NCBI GenBank assembly: GCA_028641055.1
Contig: CM054059.1
Coordinates: forward strand, 112,790,263-112,854,262
Length of the DNA stretch: 64,000 bases
Source: Alopecurus myosuroides
Taxonomy: Eukaryota > Streptophyta > Magnoliopsida > Poales > Poaceae
Direction of reading: 5' to 3'
In this document: positions 1 through 11,683 of the stretch, piece after piece
How positions within the stretch are numbered: the first letter of the stretch is position 1
Layout of the letters: each line of letters opens with the position of its first letter
Made by a program: the position numbers and the translations under genes
Notes under the pieces: model-generated
Databases searched by the model: none
What the model was told of the DNA's origin: nothing
What the model saw: the letters and a program-made list of their open reading frames with translations, nothing else

Positions 1-7
1 AAAGGCG

Positions 8-781
8 TTGCAACAAAAACGGCGAGGGCAGGCAAGATCAGGGAAGTTGCACGACTACTCGGCCCTATGTAAAACAGCCACATGCGCTGCTGGAGCACCT
101 GGACCTGAAGAACCTGGAGATTCAAGCAACTCAAAAGAGAAGAAAGGAGATCCGAGAAAGGACAAGAAAAATCCAGATAATAAGGATGCAGCGTCCAGAA
201 CCGGATCCCATCTGCCGAAAGGTGGAATTAATCCCCGAGATCAGGAAGAACAAAACCGGAAAGACGGAAAAGAAATGTCGCCTCCGAGACGCCCTGCCGT
301 AAAAGTCGGAAGACATGACATTCCTCATAGGCGTGAGAGATCCCGTACGCCTCCTAGGCATAAGGAAAGACATAGGAGCAGAACTCCACGTTATTCCAAA
401 GGGCACAATAACAGAGGAAATAGATACAATCCCGGAAAAGCGCGTTCGTGCAACAATAGAAAAGAAAGGAGCAGATCCCCTTCTATTCATTCAGCCGGTA
501 GATACTCCGTACACGTCGATAAAGCGGAAAGATATGATCTATACTTCGGACCTAAGTGTTTCACTGACAGGATCCGAAGAATAACTCTACATTCTGGCTT
601 CGCCAAAGTTGGTCCAACATATCAAAAATATACCGGCAGTACAAACCCGGATACCTGTCTCTCAGACTATTACACAGCCGTCCAGATTAACAATAGGACA
701 GATCTAGAGGCCGTAAAATTCCCCCCTAATGTTATTGGATGGAGCCAGAGATTGGAACGAAAGAAAAATGGGAGTGCATGA
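8..781 (+). pseudogene. Tat element gag, N-terminal part
   Basis: A 257-codon open frame. The middle is rich in Arg-Ser/Arg-Thr-Pro stretches (RRERSRTPPRHKERHRSRTP and similar), typical of the basic N-terminal region of Tat gag proteins. The last 60 residues read like the start of the capsid domain (KYTGSTNPDTCLSDYYTAVQ, compared with the usual K-Y-x-G-x-x-N-P pattern). The frame then stops and the next recognisable capsid piece begins near 1351, so gag is interrupted. The true start codon is probably upstream of the window. Product would be the virus-like-particle structural protein. Confidence 0.7.
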
Positions 782-783
782 TG

Positions 784-1350
784 GTTGGTCGACCTATGAG
801 ATACCGGAACATCTCGTGGTCAACAATGAGAATTTGTTTCGGGATCCTTCCGGGAAGATGATTATAGATCTTTCTCTTTCCCTAAATCCGTGTTGGTTTG
901 ACCGTGGATTTATTCAATTAATACTTTGACTAGTCAGAAGGGCATGATGGAAAATTCCATTGGTGCAGGAGCTGCTACGATTGATTGTTCGAAAGTAGAA
1001 GTCGTTTCGTTAAGTCAATTGAAAGGTGGGTTTTGTAAGTGATTAAATGGAAAGGGGGATGGGGGGAGGTGAGCCGGTTACGCTTTAAGTGAGGAGACAG
1101 GAGCTCTCGAGCTTAGATAAGTTTCCTAAGCTAGACAGAGGTCTAGGGGGAGTCCGGATAGAGGACTCTTTTGACCGGTGAGCCCGCAGATTAGGAAGGC
1201 GGCCTGCCAACTGCGCAAACAAAGCGACTCCATGTTGGTGTAAGATAGGTGTGGGTCCGATTCACCTATGTCAGTTCTAACCTGACGGGTCATAGACAGT
1301 TGGGATGATATGGCTAGAGTGTTTACTTAGCATTTTCGGGGAACTTACAA
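784..1350 (+). other. Interrupted gag interval without a recognisable domain
   Basis: The capsid frame is lost here. A short 66-codon frame at 729-929 overlaps the end of the previous ORF, and 1040-1300 is G-rich sequence without coding character. I see no terminal repeats or target duplication that would define a separate insertion; decayed gag or a small unidentified insertion are both possible. Confidence 0.4.
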
Positions 1351-2060
1351 ATGCCCAACAACATCAACCAGCTAAACTGCTGCACCCAGTTTGAAGATGA
1401 GCCATACGTGGACTTTATCTCAAGAATGACTGCAATAAAAAACAACTGCTCTAGAGTAACTGACGTACAAGCAATGCATGCTTTCGTCAATGGCTTAAAA
1501 ACCGGACTTGTACCATTCATGATTGGTTCAAAAAAGCACAAAGATCTCAGATCTAAGCTTACAACCGCAAATGAGCATGCAACGGCGGAAGATGACATCA
1601 GAGCGAGAGGTGGAAATATAGATGCTTTGATTCAAGCCAAAAATACCCCTCGTCCTGAAAAAAAGCCACTCTAGAAGCGCAGCAAAATCCCAAAGAAGTT
1701 AACATAGCCTTTGGAAAGGAAAATGGGAGCAAATGGAAAGGACGAAGCACAGAACCAATCGCCTACACAAAAGAAGAGTGGGAAAGAATTAAGTCAGAAA
1801 ATTGTGTCCACCATTCGCAGTTTGGGAAACCCACCCATACTAACGCACAATGCCGGCTTAACAAGCATATGAAAGGCAGTGCAAGATCCGGAAGCAAAGG
1901 GAAGAGTTCCAAGAGGAAATTATCCAAGCAAAAGCCAGAAGCTGAAATTCTCCAAGTGAATCGGACACTGATGAGAAAATCTAGGAACAACAGCGAAAAT
2001 ATGAGCCTAAGTTTCCGAGAGTTGACGGAGAATGCAACCTAACTTTATTGGCAACTCCCC
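1351..2060 (+). pseudogene. Tat element gag, capsid C-terminus and zinc knuckle
   Basis: The first 107 codons (to 1674) carry the retrotransposon gag signature EPYVDFISRMTAIKNN followed by VQAMHAFVNGLKTGL, i.e. the conserved C-terminal capsid helices. After the stop at 1672-1674 the frame resumes and encodes a basic tail with a Cys/His cluster near 1805-1860 (C-V-H-H ... H-T-N-A-Q-C), resembling the CxxH...HxxxxC knuckle of Tat gag. It would package RNA. The stop and later frame loss make it non-functional. Confidence 0.7.
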
Positions 2061-2125
2061 CAGCAAAGCTGGAAAAGAGGACACTTTGAGAAATAAACAC
2101 GGTTGTCCCACCAACCCCGAAATTC

Positions 2126-2746
2126 TTGAAGTACTCAAATACACCAATCACCTGGGATCAGTCTGATCATCCCGGAAATATCCCAGAACCCGACACACAA
2201 GCTCTAGTTGTAAGTCTTATTGTTCAAAATACTAGGCTAAAAAGAGTGCTGATGGATGGAGGATCCAACATCAACATAATGTACATGGATACACTGAAGC
2301 ATCTGCGAATCTCCGAGACCCAGCTCAATCACAGCAACATACGTTTTCACGGCATCGTTCCCGGCAGACAAGCACGATCCCTAGGAGAAATTTCCCTAGA
2401 CGTAACCTTTGGAGAGAAAGAACATTACCGTCAAGAAAAAGTCTCCTTCGAGGTTGTGTAGTTCGAAAGTGTATATCACGCAATACTCGGCCGTCCAGCT
2501 TTCGCCAAGTTCATGGCAAGATCATGTTATATCTATAACAAGCTGAAGATGCCAGGACCAAAAGGAGGAGTAATCACCATAAAGGGAGACTTCAAATTGG
2601 CAAACGAGCTGGAAAAAGAAATGCCTTTGCGCAGAAAAAGTAATAGCAAAGGAAGAACTGAAGAAGCTGACAAAAGAAGTATCGCCGACAGAAATGCCGG
2701 CAGGAAAAGAAAGCCGGAAGCCGGCAGACAGCTTCAAATCTTCTGA
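2126..2746 (+). pseudogene. Tat element aspartic protease
   Basis: The frame 2126-2461 contains VLMDGGSNINIMY, the active-site loop in the D-G-G-S form common in Tat proteases instead of D-T/S-G. The flap-side motif A-I-L-G-R-P-A-F follows near 2480-2510, just after an in-frame TAG at 2459-2461. The downstream frame 2513-2746 is a lysine-rich linker to RT. The protein would mature the polyprotein. The premature stop splits it. Confidence 0.8.
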
Positions 2747-2849
2747 GAATACAAGACAGGTTATCCTAGATCCCAAAGATCCGATAAAATTTGTCATAGT
2801 GGGAACTGGAATTACCGACAAATAGGAAAGCGGGCTCATCAAGTTCCTC

Positions 2850-3650
2850 TGTGAGAACCGGGATATTTTTGCATGGTGTCCTGCGGACATGCCAGACGTA
2901 CCCAGGGAACTTGCTGAGCACCAACTCAAGGTGATTCCAGGATCTAAACCCGTCAAACAAGGTCTCCGTCGATTTTACGGAAGAAGATGGAAGGCTATTG
3001 GCAAGGAAATTATCCGGCTATTAGCAGTTGATTTTATCCGAGAAGTTATACATACTGAATGGTCTTCAAACCCAGTATTAGTCCCGAAGAAAGATAGTAC
3101 TGTTCTTAGGATGTGTATAGATTAGACTGGCCTAAACAAACTGTATCCAAAAGATAGATTCGCGTTACCACGAATCGATCAAATAATAGATGTCACTGCT
3201 GGCTTTCAGCTTTTGTGCTTTTTGGATGCTTATTCCGGGTACCACCAAATACGTATGAAGGAAGAAGACCAAATCAAAACCTCCTTCGTAACCCCGTATG
3301 GAACGTACTATTATATAACCATGCCTTTCGTCCTGATGAACGCAGATGCAACCTACCAGTGTTGCATGCAACGATGTTTGCATAGTCAAATTGGCAAAAA
3401 TGTTCATGTTTACGTGGACGACACTGCCGTCGTTTCCAAGGAAAAGGACACACTCCTTGAATATTTGTGAGAAACCTTCAAAAATTTGCGCACTTACAAA
3501 ATGAAGTTGAATCCATTAAAGTGTGTATTCGGGGTTCCCTCAGAAAAACTTCTGGGTTTCATCATTTCTAACAGAGGATTCGAAGTAAAACCGGAAAAGA
3601 TCAAGGCAATCCTAAACATCTGAAGGCCTACGTGCTTAAAAGATGTACAA
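2850..3650 (+). pseudogene. Tat element reverse transcriptase
   Basis: Starts in the conserved N-terminal region (FAWCPADMPDVPRELAEHQL), continues with SSNPVLVPKKDSTVLRMCID, FLDAYSGYHQIRMKEEDQIK and the catalytic YVDD at 3411-3422. Frame is broken by TAG at 3123-3125 (Tyr position), TGA at 3468-3470 and TGA at 3621-3623 (Trp position). The residue after YVDD is Thr where Ile is usual. Function would be cDNA synthesis; this copy cannot make a continuous enzyme. Confidence 0.88.
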
Positions 3651-3653
3651 AGA

Positions 3654-4216
3654 TTGACGGGTTGTGCAGCTGCCATCAGCAGGTTCATAAGCCGGCTAGG
3701 AGATAAAGCTCTGCCATTATACAAATTATTGAAGAAATCCGACAAATTTGTGTGGACAGAAGAGCCAGATGCGGCATTAACCCAATTAAAAGAAACATTG
3801 ATGAAAGCTCCGATTTTGGCATCACCAAAAGACGAAGAACCCATGTCACTGTATATTACAGCAACAAACATGGTTATCAACGCAGCGATAGTTGTGGAAA
3901 GGCGGAAAGACGAGCAAAGCATACCAGATCAACATCCGGTGTATTATGTAAGTGAAGTTTTTTCTGAGTCCAAACAAAGGTACCCACACTATAAAAAACT
4001 GGCATATGGCGTATTTTTTGCATCTCGAAAACTTCTTCATTATTTCCAAGGACATTCCATAACAGTGGTATGTAAAGCACCACTAGGGAATATAATCAAG
4101 AATGCGGACGCAACAGGCCGAGTAGCCAAATAGGGCATCGAGTTGGCTGCATTCGACATTAAGTACCAACCCCGGACGGCAATAAAATCCCAGGTGTTGG
4201 CAGATTTCGTTGCTGA
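3654..4216 (+). pseudogene. Tat element first RNase H (RT-linked)
   Basis: The 159-codon frame 3654-4133 starts with the RT thumb/connection (LTGCAAAISRFISRLGDKAL) and includes the RT-linked RNase H (PMSLYITATNMVINAAIVVE, then YVSEVFSESKQRYPHYKKLA). The first catalytic region reads YITAT where Y-x-A-x is typical in Tat. TAG at 4131-4133 interrupts the frame; the sequence continues in register as ELAAFDIKYQPRTAIKSQVL to about 4216. Confidence 0.82.
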
Positions 4217-4858
4217 TTGGACAGAAGCAATGGAAACACACCAATGCAGGAGTCGGAATACTGGATTATGCACTTTGATGGATCCAAGATGAAGGAAGGC
4301 GCTGGAGCTGGTGTAGTCCTAAAATCCCCAAAGGGAGACACTATGGAGTATGTATTACAAATACACTTCAACGCCAGCAACAATGTGGCAGAATATGAAG
4401 CTTTGCTTCATAGCTTGCATATTGCAAGAGAAATAGGTGTCAAACGCATCCTATGTTATGGTGACTCAGATTTGGTACAACATCAGCTCAACCAAACATG
4501 GGACGCCAAAAGCCCCATCATGGCCGAATATCGGAGAACGGTGGACGAGTTTGCTATTTGCTTCCTGGGATTTGAAGTACTTCACGTCAAAAGGGAAGAA
4601 AATTGGAACGTGGATGCATTAGCCCGCATGGGCTCGAAAAGAGTGAAAACCCTACCACCAGGTGTGTTTGTCCGGCATTTGTATGAACCATCGATAAAAG
4701 GTGGAGATGTCGACTATCCTCTCGTTTCCGAGTCAATTGAAGTCCTGCTTGTTAACCCGGATCGGACAATTCCATATTTGAACTTCTTAGTAGATCAGAA
4801 GTACCCGGATGGAGCAGACAAGGTCTTGCAAAGACAAATAAAACGTCGATGCAAATGA
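4217..4858 (+). pseudogene. Tat element second RNase H (aRNH-type) plus linker to integrase
   Basis: A 213-codon frame with the RVT_3-like RNase H pattern: WIMHFDGSKMKEGAGAGVVL (first Asp), NNVAEYEALLHSLHIAR (Glu), CYGDSDLVQHQLNQ (Asp) and REENWNVDALARMG (last Asp). All four acidic positions are present. A second RNase H after the RT-linked one is the diagnostic feature of the Tat lineage; it is thought to have been acquired from a host-type RNase H. The linker (residues about 150-213) leads to the integrase zinc domain, where frames break again. Confidence 0.85.
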
Positions 4859-6055
4859 TACACGTTAATCAACGGTTGCCTGTATAAACGCAGCACTACC
4901 GGAATTTTTCTGCGATGTATTTCGCCAGAAGAAGGCCGAGAAATTCTGCAAGAAATCCATGCAGGAGATTGCGGACATCATGCTCAATCAAAAAGCATAG
5001 TCAAGAAAGCATTCTGTGCAGGGTTTTTTCTGGCTAACAGCCAAGACAGATGCCGAACACAGTCAATACATGTGTCGGATGTTAGTATTACGCCAAGCAG
5101 ACGAATATGCCAGCCCAAGCACTCAAAACTATCCCTATTACATGGCCGTTTGCAGTCTGGGGGCTAGATATGATGGGGCCATACAAAACTGCAAGAGGTG
5201 GACTTACACATCTACTCGTTACAGTAGATAAGTATACCAAGTGGGTGGAGGCAAACCCATCAAAAAGCTTGATGGTGTAACTGCCAGTAATTTCATCATT
5301 GCCGTAGTCATGATATACGGCGTTCCACACAGCATAATCACCAACAACGGGACAAATTTCTCCATTGGAGAGTTGGCAAAATATTGCGGAAAACGGGAAT
5401 ACGACTAGATCTCGCATTTGTGGCACACCCGCAATCTAATGGACAGGTTGAAAGAATGAATAGCTCAATCCTGCAAGGAATACTCCCAAGACTCGAATCT
5501 CCTCTTCATAGAGCAGCTGGAGCGTGGGTGGAAGAATTGCCCTCCATTCTTTGGAGTATTCGAACGACGCCAAACATGTCAACAGGGCAAACCCCGTTTT
5601 TTCTAGTTTACGACGCAGAAGCAGTGCTTCCAACGGACATGATCCATGATAGCCCAAGAGTGCAAGCTTTCGATGACTCGGATGCCGAAAGTGCACGGCC
5701 GGATGTCGTCGATCTCTTAGAAGAAGAACGAGAGCTTGTGCTTCAAAGATCCGCCATTTATCAGCAAGGTTTATGACGTTACCATAGTCGGAAAGTCAGG
5801 CATCGTTCTTTCAAAAAATGTGACCTAGTGCTAAGATTGGTGCAAGAAAGAAAGCACAAGTTAGCTCCTGTTTGGGAAGGACCATTTGTCATCAGCAAGG
5901 CTATGAAAAATGGATCATACTATCTTGTAGATATTCGGGATACAGAAGATGATCCCAAAAGACCGAATCGCAAAAGAAAGAGAAAGATAGATGACAAACT
6001 AGGGGAGAACAAAAGACCCTGGAGCATCCAGCAGTTACATCCCTTCTACACTTAG
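4859..6055 (+). pseudogene. Tat element integrase
   Basis: Broken into several frames. The zinc-binding region lies about 4930-5100 (HAGDCGHHAQSKSIVKKAF). The catalytic core follows in mixed frames with stops at 5229-5231 and elsewhere. 5384-5776 holds the end of the core, AHPQSNGQVERMNSSILQGI with the catalytic Glu, and LPSILWSIRTTPNMSTGQTP. After TGA at 5774-5776, 5828-6055 encodes the C-terminal domain (LAPVWEGPFVISKAMKNGSY) and ends QLHPFYT. Role would be cDNA insertion; inactive here. Confidence 0.85.
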
Positions 6056-6673
6056 TTCAATTTCTATGTAAACATCTTTGAGATCATGAAATAAAGTTGT
6101 CGAAATTCATACATCTATGTTTTTCACATGTTTATTATAGTATAAAGCATAAATCAGTCTTATCTATTTCCCAATGATCTTTCAAAATACTCAATGTTAA
6201 CCCGAATTGTGCCTGCGTGCTCGGTGTTAAAAAACTGAATGATTGTCAGCCTAAAATGGCTTAAGGAAACTCAGATTGTGCCTGCGTGCCTGAGTTTCAT
6301 TCAAAGTTCCTTGCTATTCTCTAAGTATTATCTAATTGTTTTTATGTTGGGTCACTAGAGCTAGTAAGTAAAAATGCCTTTAGTACGATCCATGTTTCCG
6401 AGTTTCGACTGATTGGTTATACCCAGTCACTTGGGATGAAGATTAAAGTACTATCGAGCCATTTCAAACACTAAGGACAGTTAAAACATATAAACCAGAG
6501 AACTTAGAAGATAAAGGAATAAAAACCCGGAAAACTTGCAAAGACTTAATAATATAACTGCAAAGGCGGAGTACTTGTTCATATCAAATAATAGAAAGCA
6601 TTACAATAAGTTTACATTGTAAGAGCAGTAATGCTTCTATTTCCCTATTTCTACCTAGGGCCAGGCAGCTCCT
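6056..6673 (+). other. Post-pol non-coding region of the Tat element
   Basis: Between the integrase stop and the antisense gene. Contains two imperfect copies of a block with the core TTGTGCCTGCGTGC (near 6207-6225 and 6275-6292); the second is framed by AACTCAG...CTGAGTT, giving a possible small hairpin at about 6269-6297. No coding signal on either strand. Confidence 0.5.
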
Positions 6674-9445
6674 TTAGGCATCCGACTCATAGTCCTCACT
6701 GCTGGATTCCTTGGGAGTTTCAGGAATGGCTTCCTCCAGGTAGAAGGTGGATATGTTCACCATGTTGGCAATCTTGGTGACGTGACCTTTGATTTCATCA
6801 AAGATACTGGACCTTTGCGCCTCCGTGTATCCTTGGGGGATGCCGGACACCACGCGCCAAGATTTGGCAGTTGGGTAGTGCATGCGCATGATCCCAAGAG
6901 CCATGCGCGCACCACCACGTGCCGCGGAGCGGAGGATGGACTCCCTAGACTCCGCCACCTACACGATGGTTTCCAAAAGTTTTTCAACTTACGAGAACTC
7001 CCCAGACCTGGAAGGAAGGCATTTGTTGACTAGCAACATCCCCGCAGCCTTGATCGCGGTGAATACCTTCCCGAAAGCCCGGATTTTTTCAATCCGGGTA
7101 AGGGGGCTATCGCCTGTTTAGTAAAAAACACAAAAGTGTTAGAGAAAATAGAGGAAGATGAAACATGGAAAATCCGGTAAAGACAAAATACTTACCAGGA
7201 TCCGGTCCATTTCGGTGCCTTCCTCCAGGCACTGGTTCAAGGCATTTTCCAGATCTCGGATGGTGGCCTTGTCCTTAGCAGCTTGGTTGGAGGCCTTCGA
7301 CTTGGCAATGCCAAGAGCCAGCTTGCTAGCCTCCAGGTCTTGTTGTATCTTCATATTGAGATTATGAAGATCAAGGTTTTCGCGGCGGAGGTTTTCGGCA
7401 TTGACGGCATCTTCAGCAACTTGTTTGGCTTTCGCCAAAGAAGCTGAAAAGCAAGTAAAAAAAGAGTTAGAAAACTCGGAAAAAATACTTAGAAAAAATT
7501 GCGAATCGGAGAACAAAATTTGTACCTGCTATTTCACTCAACTGCTGCTGAGTAGATGCCAGCTTTGCATCCTTATGTTCAAGAATTTTGAGAAGGGTTT
7601 TAACCTCCTTATTCTTGATGGAAAGTTTGTTAAAAACCTCCACGTTGATATTTTCGGCAGTTTGCTGAAACACGGGAAAGAAAGAAAAGACTGCTTCAGT
7701 TCAAAACAAGCATAACAATGAAAAAAGTATTAAGTAGAAAGTATACATTCAACTTATTAGTTGGGGGCTAGAGACATTACCTCGCTCATCCTGGTCAAGT
7801 TCCCCAGATTTTCGTTGAATTCTTTTGCATAATCTGCAAAAAGAATCCCGACGTTGCAGAGACCGTCCTGGATGACCTGCCGAGGTGAAAATACGAAGTT
7901 ATTCCTTACAACTAGTCTGCCTTGCGGCCAAGGACTGATTAGAGGCGCTGGTGCGACGAACTTGGTAGCCCACGGACGAATGTATCTGAGTTCATCAAAT
8001 GGTTCCTCTTTTACCTTGAAATCTTTGTCAAAACTTGGAATGGGCTCCTCCTCGGCTGTATAAGAAGGGCCACCCATTTCCCTCACGTCTGTCTCGGACG
8101 CAATGGGTATTCATCCGCCTTTGCAGACTGGTCTTCTCCCCCTAGAGCAGCTGGGGTAGATGGAGCTGCAGCAGGAGATGGATGTGGCCCCTTGCCGGCA
8201 GTGGCCTTATGTTTCTTCAGCTTCTTTTGTTTCAAAGAAGTTGGAGCAAGGCTTAAAGGGAAATGAGGCAAAAGGAAATACGAGAAATCAGTATTCCGAG
8301 AAATCAAAACAGCTTCTGCAACAAAAAGCAGACTAAGTTAGAAAACCCAGGGAATTACCTGGATGTAGCGACGGGAACCCCGTCAAGTTCTACCACCTCT
8401 TCAGTGGTTGCCAGACTCTTACGCTTCCAACCACCGTAAAACTTGGCATGCAGTTCGTCAAGTTCGGCGTCAGTTGCAAGATCCTTTTCGGTGAGGTCAT
8501 CAAACTGGGGAAAAGGCAAAATATCCGGCTAAGTCAGGAAATCGGAGAAAGACAAAAATCCGAGAAACTATCCAAAGAGAAAGGAACATTACCTTTGGAA
8601 TCTTGTTTACTTTATGGTACATCTCTCGGCTTTCTTCATATTGGTCGCGTGTGGCGACCAACTAGTTGACCCGCTTCTTGAAGTCCCTCTTCGTGAATGC
8701 TTTGGGCGTTCCCCTCATTTTATCGTCTAGACCTTTGTATTCACACAAAAGTCGGGTTCGATGCGCCAAAGGCTGAATTCGTCTTCCGAACCAGCATAGA
8801 ACGGTGTCGGTTCCAGTCAGAGGAGGTTTTGAGGAGGTGAGTTTGGTGATGCGCCGTTTGATTTTGATCAAATCATCCGGCAGAGTCTGAACTGCCTCCA
8901 CAGCCCAGTTTTCCTGGGGAGTGGCGGCAGCATTGACGAAATGTGGAACGCTCGTTTCCTTTCTAGGAAATGGGATGTCTTGGTGGTAGAAAAAAGAACC
9001 CGTCCAAAACTTGACGAATTCTGATGTTTTGATCTTGGGGAACCAATCTTCCCTGAATCTACGCAGGGTGAAAGATATGGTCCCGCAAGTCGGGAGAGCG
9101 CCCTCTGAGGGGTTGCGCTTAACCCCAAAGCAGTACTGCCAAATATCTAATCTAGGTGCTATTCCTAAATACCCTTCGAAAATGGCCTGGAAGCCGTCTA
9201 GATAAAGAATAGAATTTGGTGGCAGATTGTGGGGTTGGATGTTATAGTGGCTAAGGATTTTGAGGAAGAAGTTGGATGGCGGAATTCCCATACCTCTAGA
9301 AATGTGCGAAGTAAGGAGGACTCGTTCCCCGGCTCTGGGCGAGGGCTCGGACTCGTCTTCCTGGTGCCTCCATTTCCCTTTCACAATCAGCCCCTTCTTC
9401 TCTATTGTCGGAAGAAGAGAAGGGGCCAAGTTGCATCGGATCCAT
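6674..9445 (-). pseudogene. Antisense accessory gene of the Tat element (PF04195-like)
   Basis: Multi-exon gene on the strand opposite gag-pol. The largest block, 9429-8662, encodes GERVLLTSHISRGMGIPPSN, LPPNSILYLDGFQAIFEGYL and LDIWQYCFGV, the signature of the plant 'putative gypsy type transposon' family. A likely start ATG is at 9443-9445, in a different frame from this block. A TAG at 8662-8664 falls where the frame otherwise continues to a splice donor near 8592. Further pieces: 8307-8083 (Lys/Pro/Ala linker), 8086-7757 (acidic), 7673-7530 and 7516-7200 (coiled coil, rich in Asn, Lys and Glu), and 7110-6674, which ends with an acidic tail and has internal stops near 6988 and 6961. Function in the element life cycle is unknown. 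Confidence 0.75.
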
Positions 9446-9808
9446 TGCCAGAGAGTTCGCCCTCGTCTTCGGCTCCGGTGGCGGCAGCCGCTGCAGCGAG
9501 TTCTTCTCTGACGAGGAGGATTTTCTATCTCCTCGTTTCCCGCGAGAATCTGTCAGAGATACATTTCAGGGTTTCACACTCGAAACCCAAACGTCCCTTA
9601 CATCAACATGATTTTATCGCTGGCGTAGAAACTTCCTTCTCCACGACGGTCCGTGGAAGAAAAAGCCGGATTTCTCGAAATCCGAGTTTCGCGTTAAACC
9701 ATGATTTGAAGAAAAGAAGAATCGAGACAGGAAGCCAACATTTCTCGGAAAGAATGCAAAATTGACGAAAGACGGCGAATTAGAGTTTCAATCCTTCTTG
9801 GGGGCTTC
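9446..9808 (+). other. Region between antisense gene start and 3' LTR, with polypurine tract
   Basis: On the minus strand this is the probable 5' leader of the antisense gene. Plus-strand ORFs here (for example 9229-9765) are shadows of that gene. The short purine run CTTGGGGGCTTC ending at 9808 abuts the LTR and is the likely second-strand primer. I see no other feature. Confidence 0.5.
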
Positions 9809-10337
9809 TGTCGGATATATACCAATTAGGGGTATATCAGATAATGTCCTAAAGTACCGGATTACCAGGGTGGCCTGAATGGTAATGGATTACGGTCCAT
9901 TAGGCGGCCCAGTAAGCTGACGCACGAAAGCCGAATTCTAGAAGAACCCGGACCACGGCCCACATGGTACGGCTTGGAGTGCCTTCCAAGTTAGAACTTA
10001 CCATAGTCTTCTAGGATTCTTTTTCTGTAAGGCCTAACCCGGCTATTATATAAAGCCGGACGAGAGAGAAGAAGGAGAGGACAATTAGCTAGAAGCCAAC
10101 TCGCCGAGAAGTTGATCCTCGCTGAGTAGCTAAACAAACTCACATTCTACTTTGTATACTTCAGGCTTCAGCCCTAATTTAGTGAGATTGCAGGAGTAGG
10201 AACGCCGTCTAGTTGCAACGTACTGAACCTGGGTAAACTTTGGTTTCCTTGATCGTCATACTACCACGTTCCCCCCACGTCTCTATCCGTAGTCTCATGG
10301 CACCCCCGTCTATCAATTCTACTACAATGTCTCGACA
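9809..10337 (+). repeat. 3' LTR of the Tat element (529 bp)
   Basis: Starts TGTCGGATAT directly after the polypurine tract and ends CTCGACA, giving 5-bp inverted ends TGTCG/CGACA. The next base on the right belongs to a LINE endonuclease frame, so the boundary is supported from both sides. Expected target duplication would be AACTG (10338-10342), whose partner lies outside the window. Confidence 0.82.
10044..10053 (+). promoter_or_regulatory. TATA box in Tat LTR
   Basis: TATTATATAA sits about 235 bp into the LTR, followed by a purine-rich leader; the position fits the U3/R promoter of an LTR. Confidence 0.55.
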
Positions 10338-11620
10338 AACTGTCTCCCAATCATTGAAATTTCTCTTAAATCCAAGTTGTCGATGACAAACCGGCCTCTA
10401 CCTTTTCCGAATGGAAAATGGAGCAAATTGAAGCCCCCCCACATAATAAAAGGGTGTGGGTTATCCTTTGCCAGGTTTACCATTTCCCGAAGAAAAGCAT
10501 CTTTAAAACCCTCCTGGGCCGGTCCATACAGAGCAACAAGACTCCAAATGAAATTGTCAGCTTTGTTACGGATGTGCATCTTTATATGAAAATCACCATC
10601 CGAAACAGCCAACACATCCATGGTATCTGTCCTGACGCCAAGTGGGATTCCCCGGATCGTCCATGGGGAGGGCGTGAATACCAAACAAAATTTATACCGC
10701 CTGAAAATCTAGAGGAAGTCACGCCTACCGGTCTCTAAAATAACTATGAAATCCAAATTATGATCCCGAACACAATGAGCGAAATGCAAATGTTTAGCCA
10801 AGTCACCAAGACCTCTAGTATTTGCAAACATACCATTCATTGGGAAACTATGGGAGATTTGGAAAACTTAGTCCATTTCCTAGACCTTTTGTTGGAGGAA
10901 GATTTAGATTTTCGACCGGATGCTTTTAACTCATACAACGAGTGCAAACCGTCCTTATCCAAACTAATCTCCGACACTTCACCAACTAGATGAGAAAGAA
11001 GTTGACCATCTGTTGTGACATTCGCTTCTTCTTCATCTAAATAGGTGGAGGGCAACCCAGTTGAGACTTTAGGAATAACCGTAAGGCGGTCAAATTCCAT
11101 ATGTCTCAAGACCTTAGTTGAAACATCAATTTGATTCTTGTTACTACCAAGCTTTACACCTACACTAGAAAGTTTAGTAGATATTGACGAAGAAGAAAAA
11201 GAGAGAAAATACTTGCCGTGTCCGTACCATACGAGTCGAGGTTATGCACCACTCTGCGGCGCATTGTTTTTTTTTCAAGAAATCTTCATCCGTCGCCGAA
11301 ACGCCATCAGCCGACATCCCAAAACGCCCGCTACGACGAGTCGGCTTGGTCCCAACCTCAAAGATCGTATCGGTGGGGGGCTGAGTATGCGGCGAAAAAG
11401 GTCCCGAAGCGGTCAGCTGGGTCAGTTTAGTTGGTGTAGCAACCGACCCAGCCACCACAACAACCTCAGTCCGGAACAGAGAGGTGAGAGTCGATGTCGT
11501 ACCCTCTACCGTTCCATACAAAGTCTTGTCGTTCAAGAGAGAGAAGTTATTACCACTATGCCAAGCCTAAGTTTGTTTCATTATGGGGTTTAAATACTAA
11601 ATAACCCATTCTCAGTAAAT
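10338..11620 (-). mobile_element. LINE (L1-type) fragment: ORF1/ORF2 linker and endonuclease start
   Basis: Read on the minus strand. 11536-11174 encodes a linker containing KPTRRSGRFGMSADGVSATD, seen in grass LINEs between the gag-like and endonuclease parts. 11109-10837 continues with an acidic/basic linker. Near 10840-10800 the reading MNGMFANTRGLGD matches the start of the EEP endonuclease (normally W-N-x-R-G-L-G). 10684-10338 gives WSLVALYGPAQEGFKDAFL and NLLHFPFGKGRGRFVIDNLD, the endonuclease core, where the usual W-G-D-F is W-G-G-F. The RT portion is separated to the left by the Tat insertion. Frames are interrupted, so it is inactive. Confidence 0.82.
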
Positions 11621-11683
11621 TCAAATTCAAATTTTGGATTTTAAATTTGTCCAAGTAACCATCCGGAATTTTCGGTAACCGGG

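Larger units (their letters stand above)
1..10337 (+). mobile_element. Tat-lineage Ty3/Gypsy retrotransposon, 5' LTR outside window
   Basis: Order seen on the plus strand is gag, protease, reverse transcriptase, RNase H, a second RNase H, integrase, a long 3' region with an antisense gene, a polypurine tract and a 3' LTR. Integrase after RT/RNase H defines Gypsy; a second RNase H plus an antisense gene near the 3' end is characteristic of the Tat group (Grande, RIRE2, Retrosat types). The polyprotein is broken by many stops and frame changes, so the copy is dead. It was inserted into a minus-strand LINE, whose sequence resumes at 10338. The 5' LTR must lie to the left of the window, so insertion age cannot be estimated here. 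I cannot assign a TREP family name from sequence alone. Confidence 0.9.

Noticed and set aside
9229..9765. 178-codon plus-strand ORF
   Set aside because: Lies opposite the antisense gene of the Tat element, whose conserved motifs are on the minus strand; this is a shadow frame.
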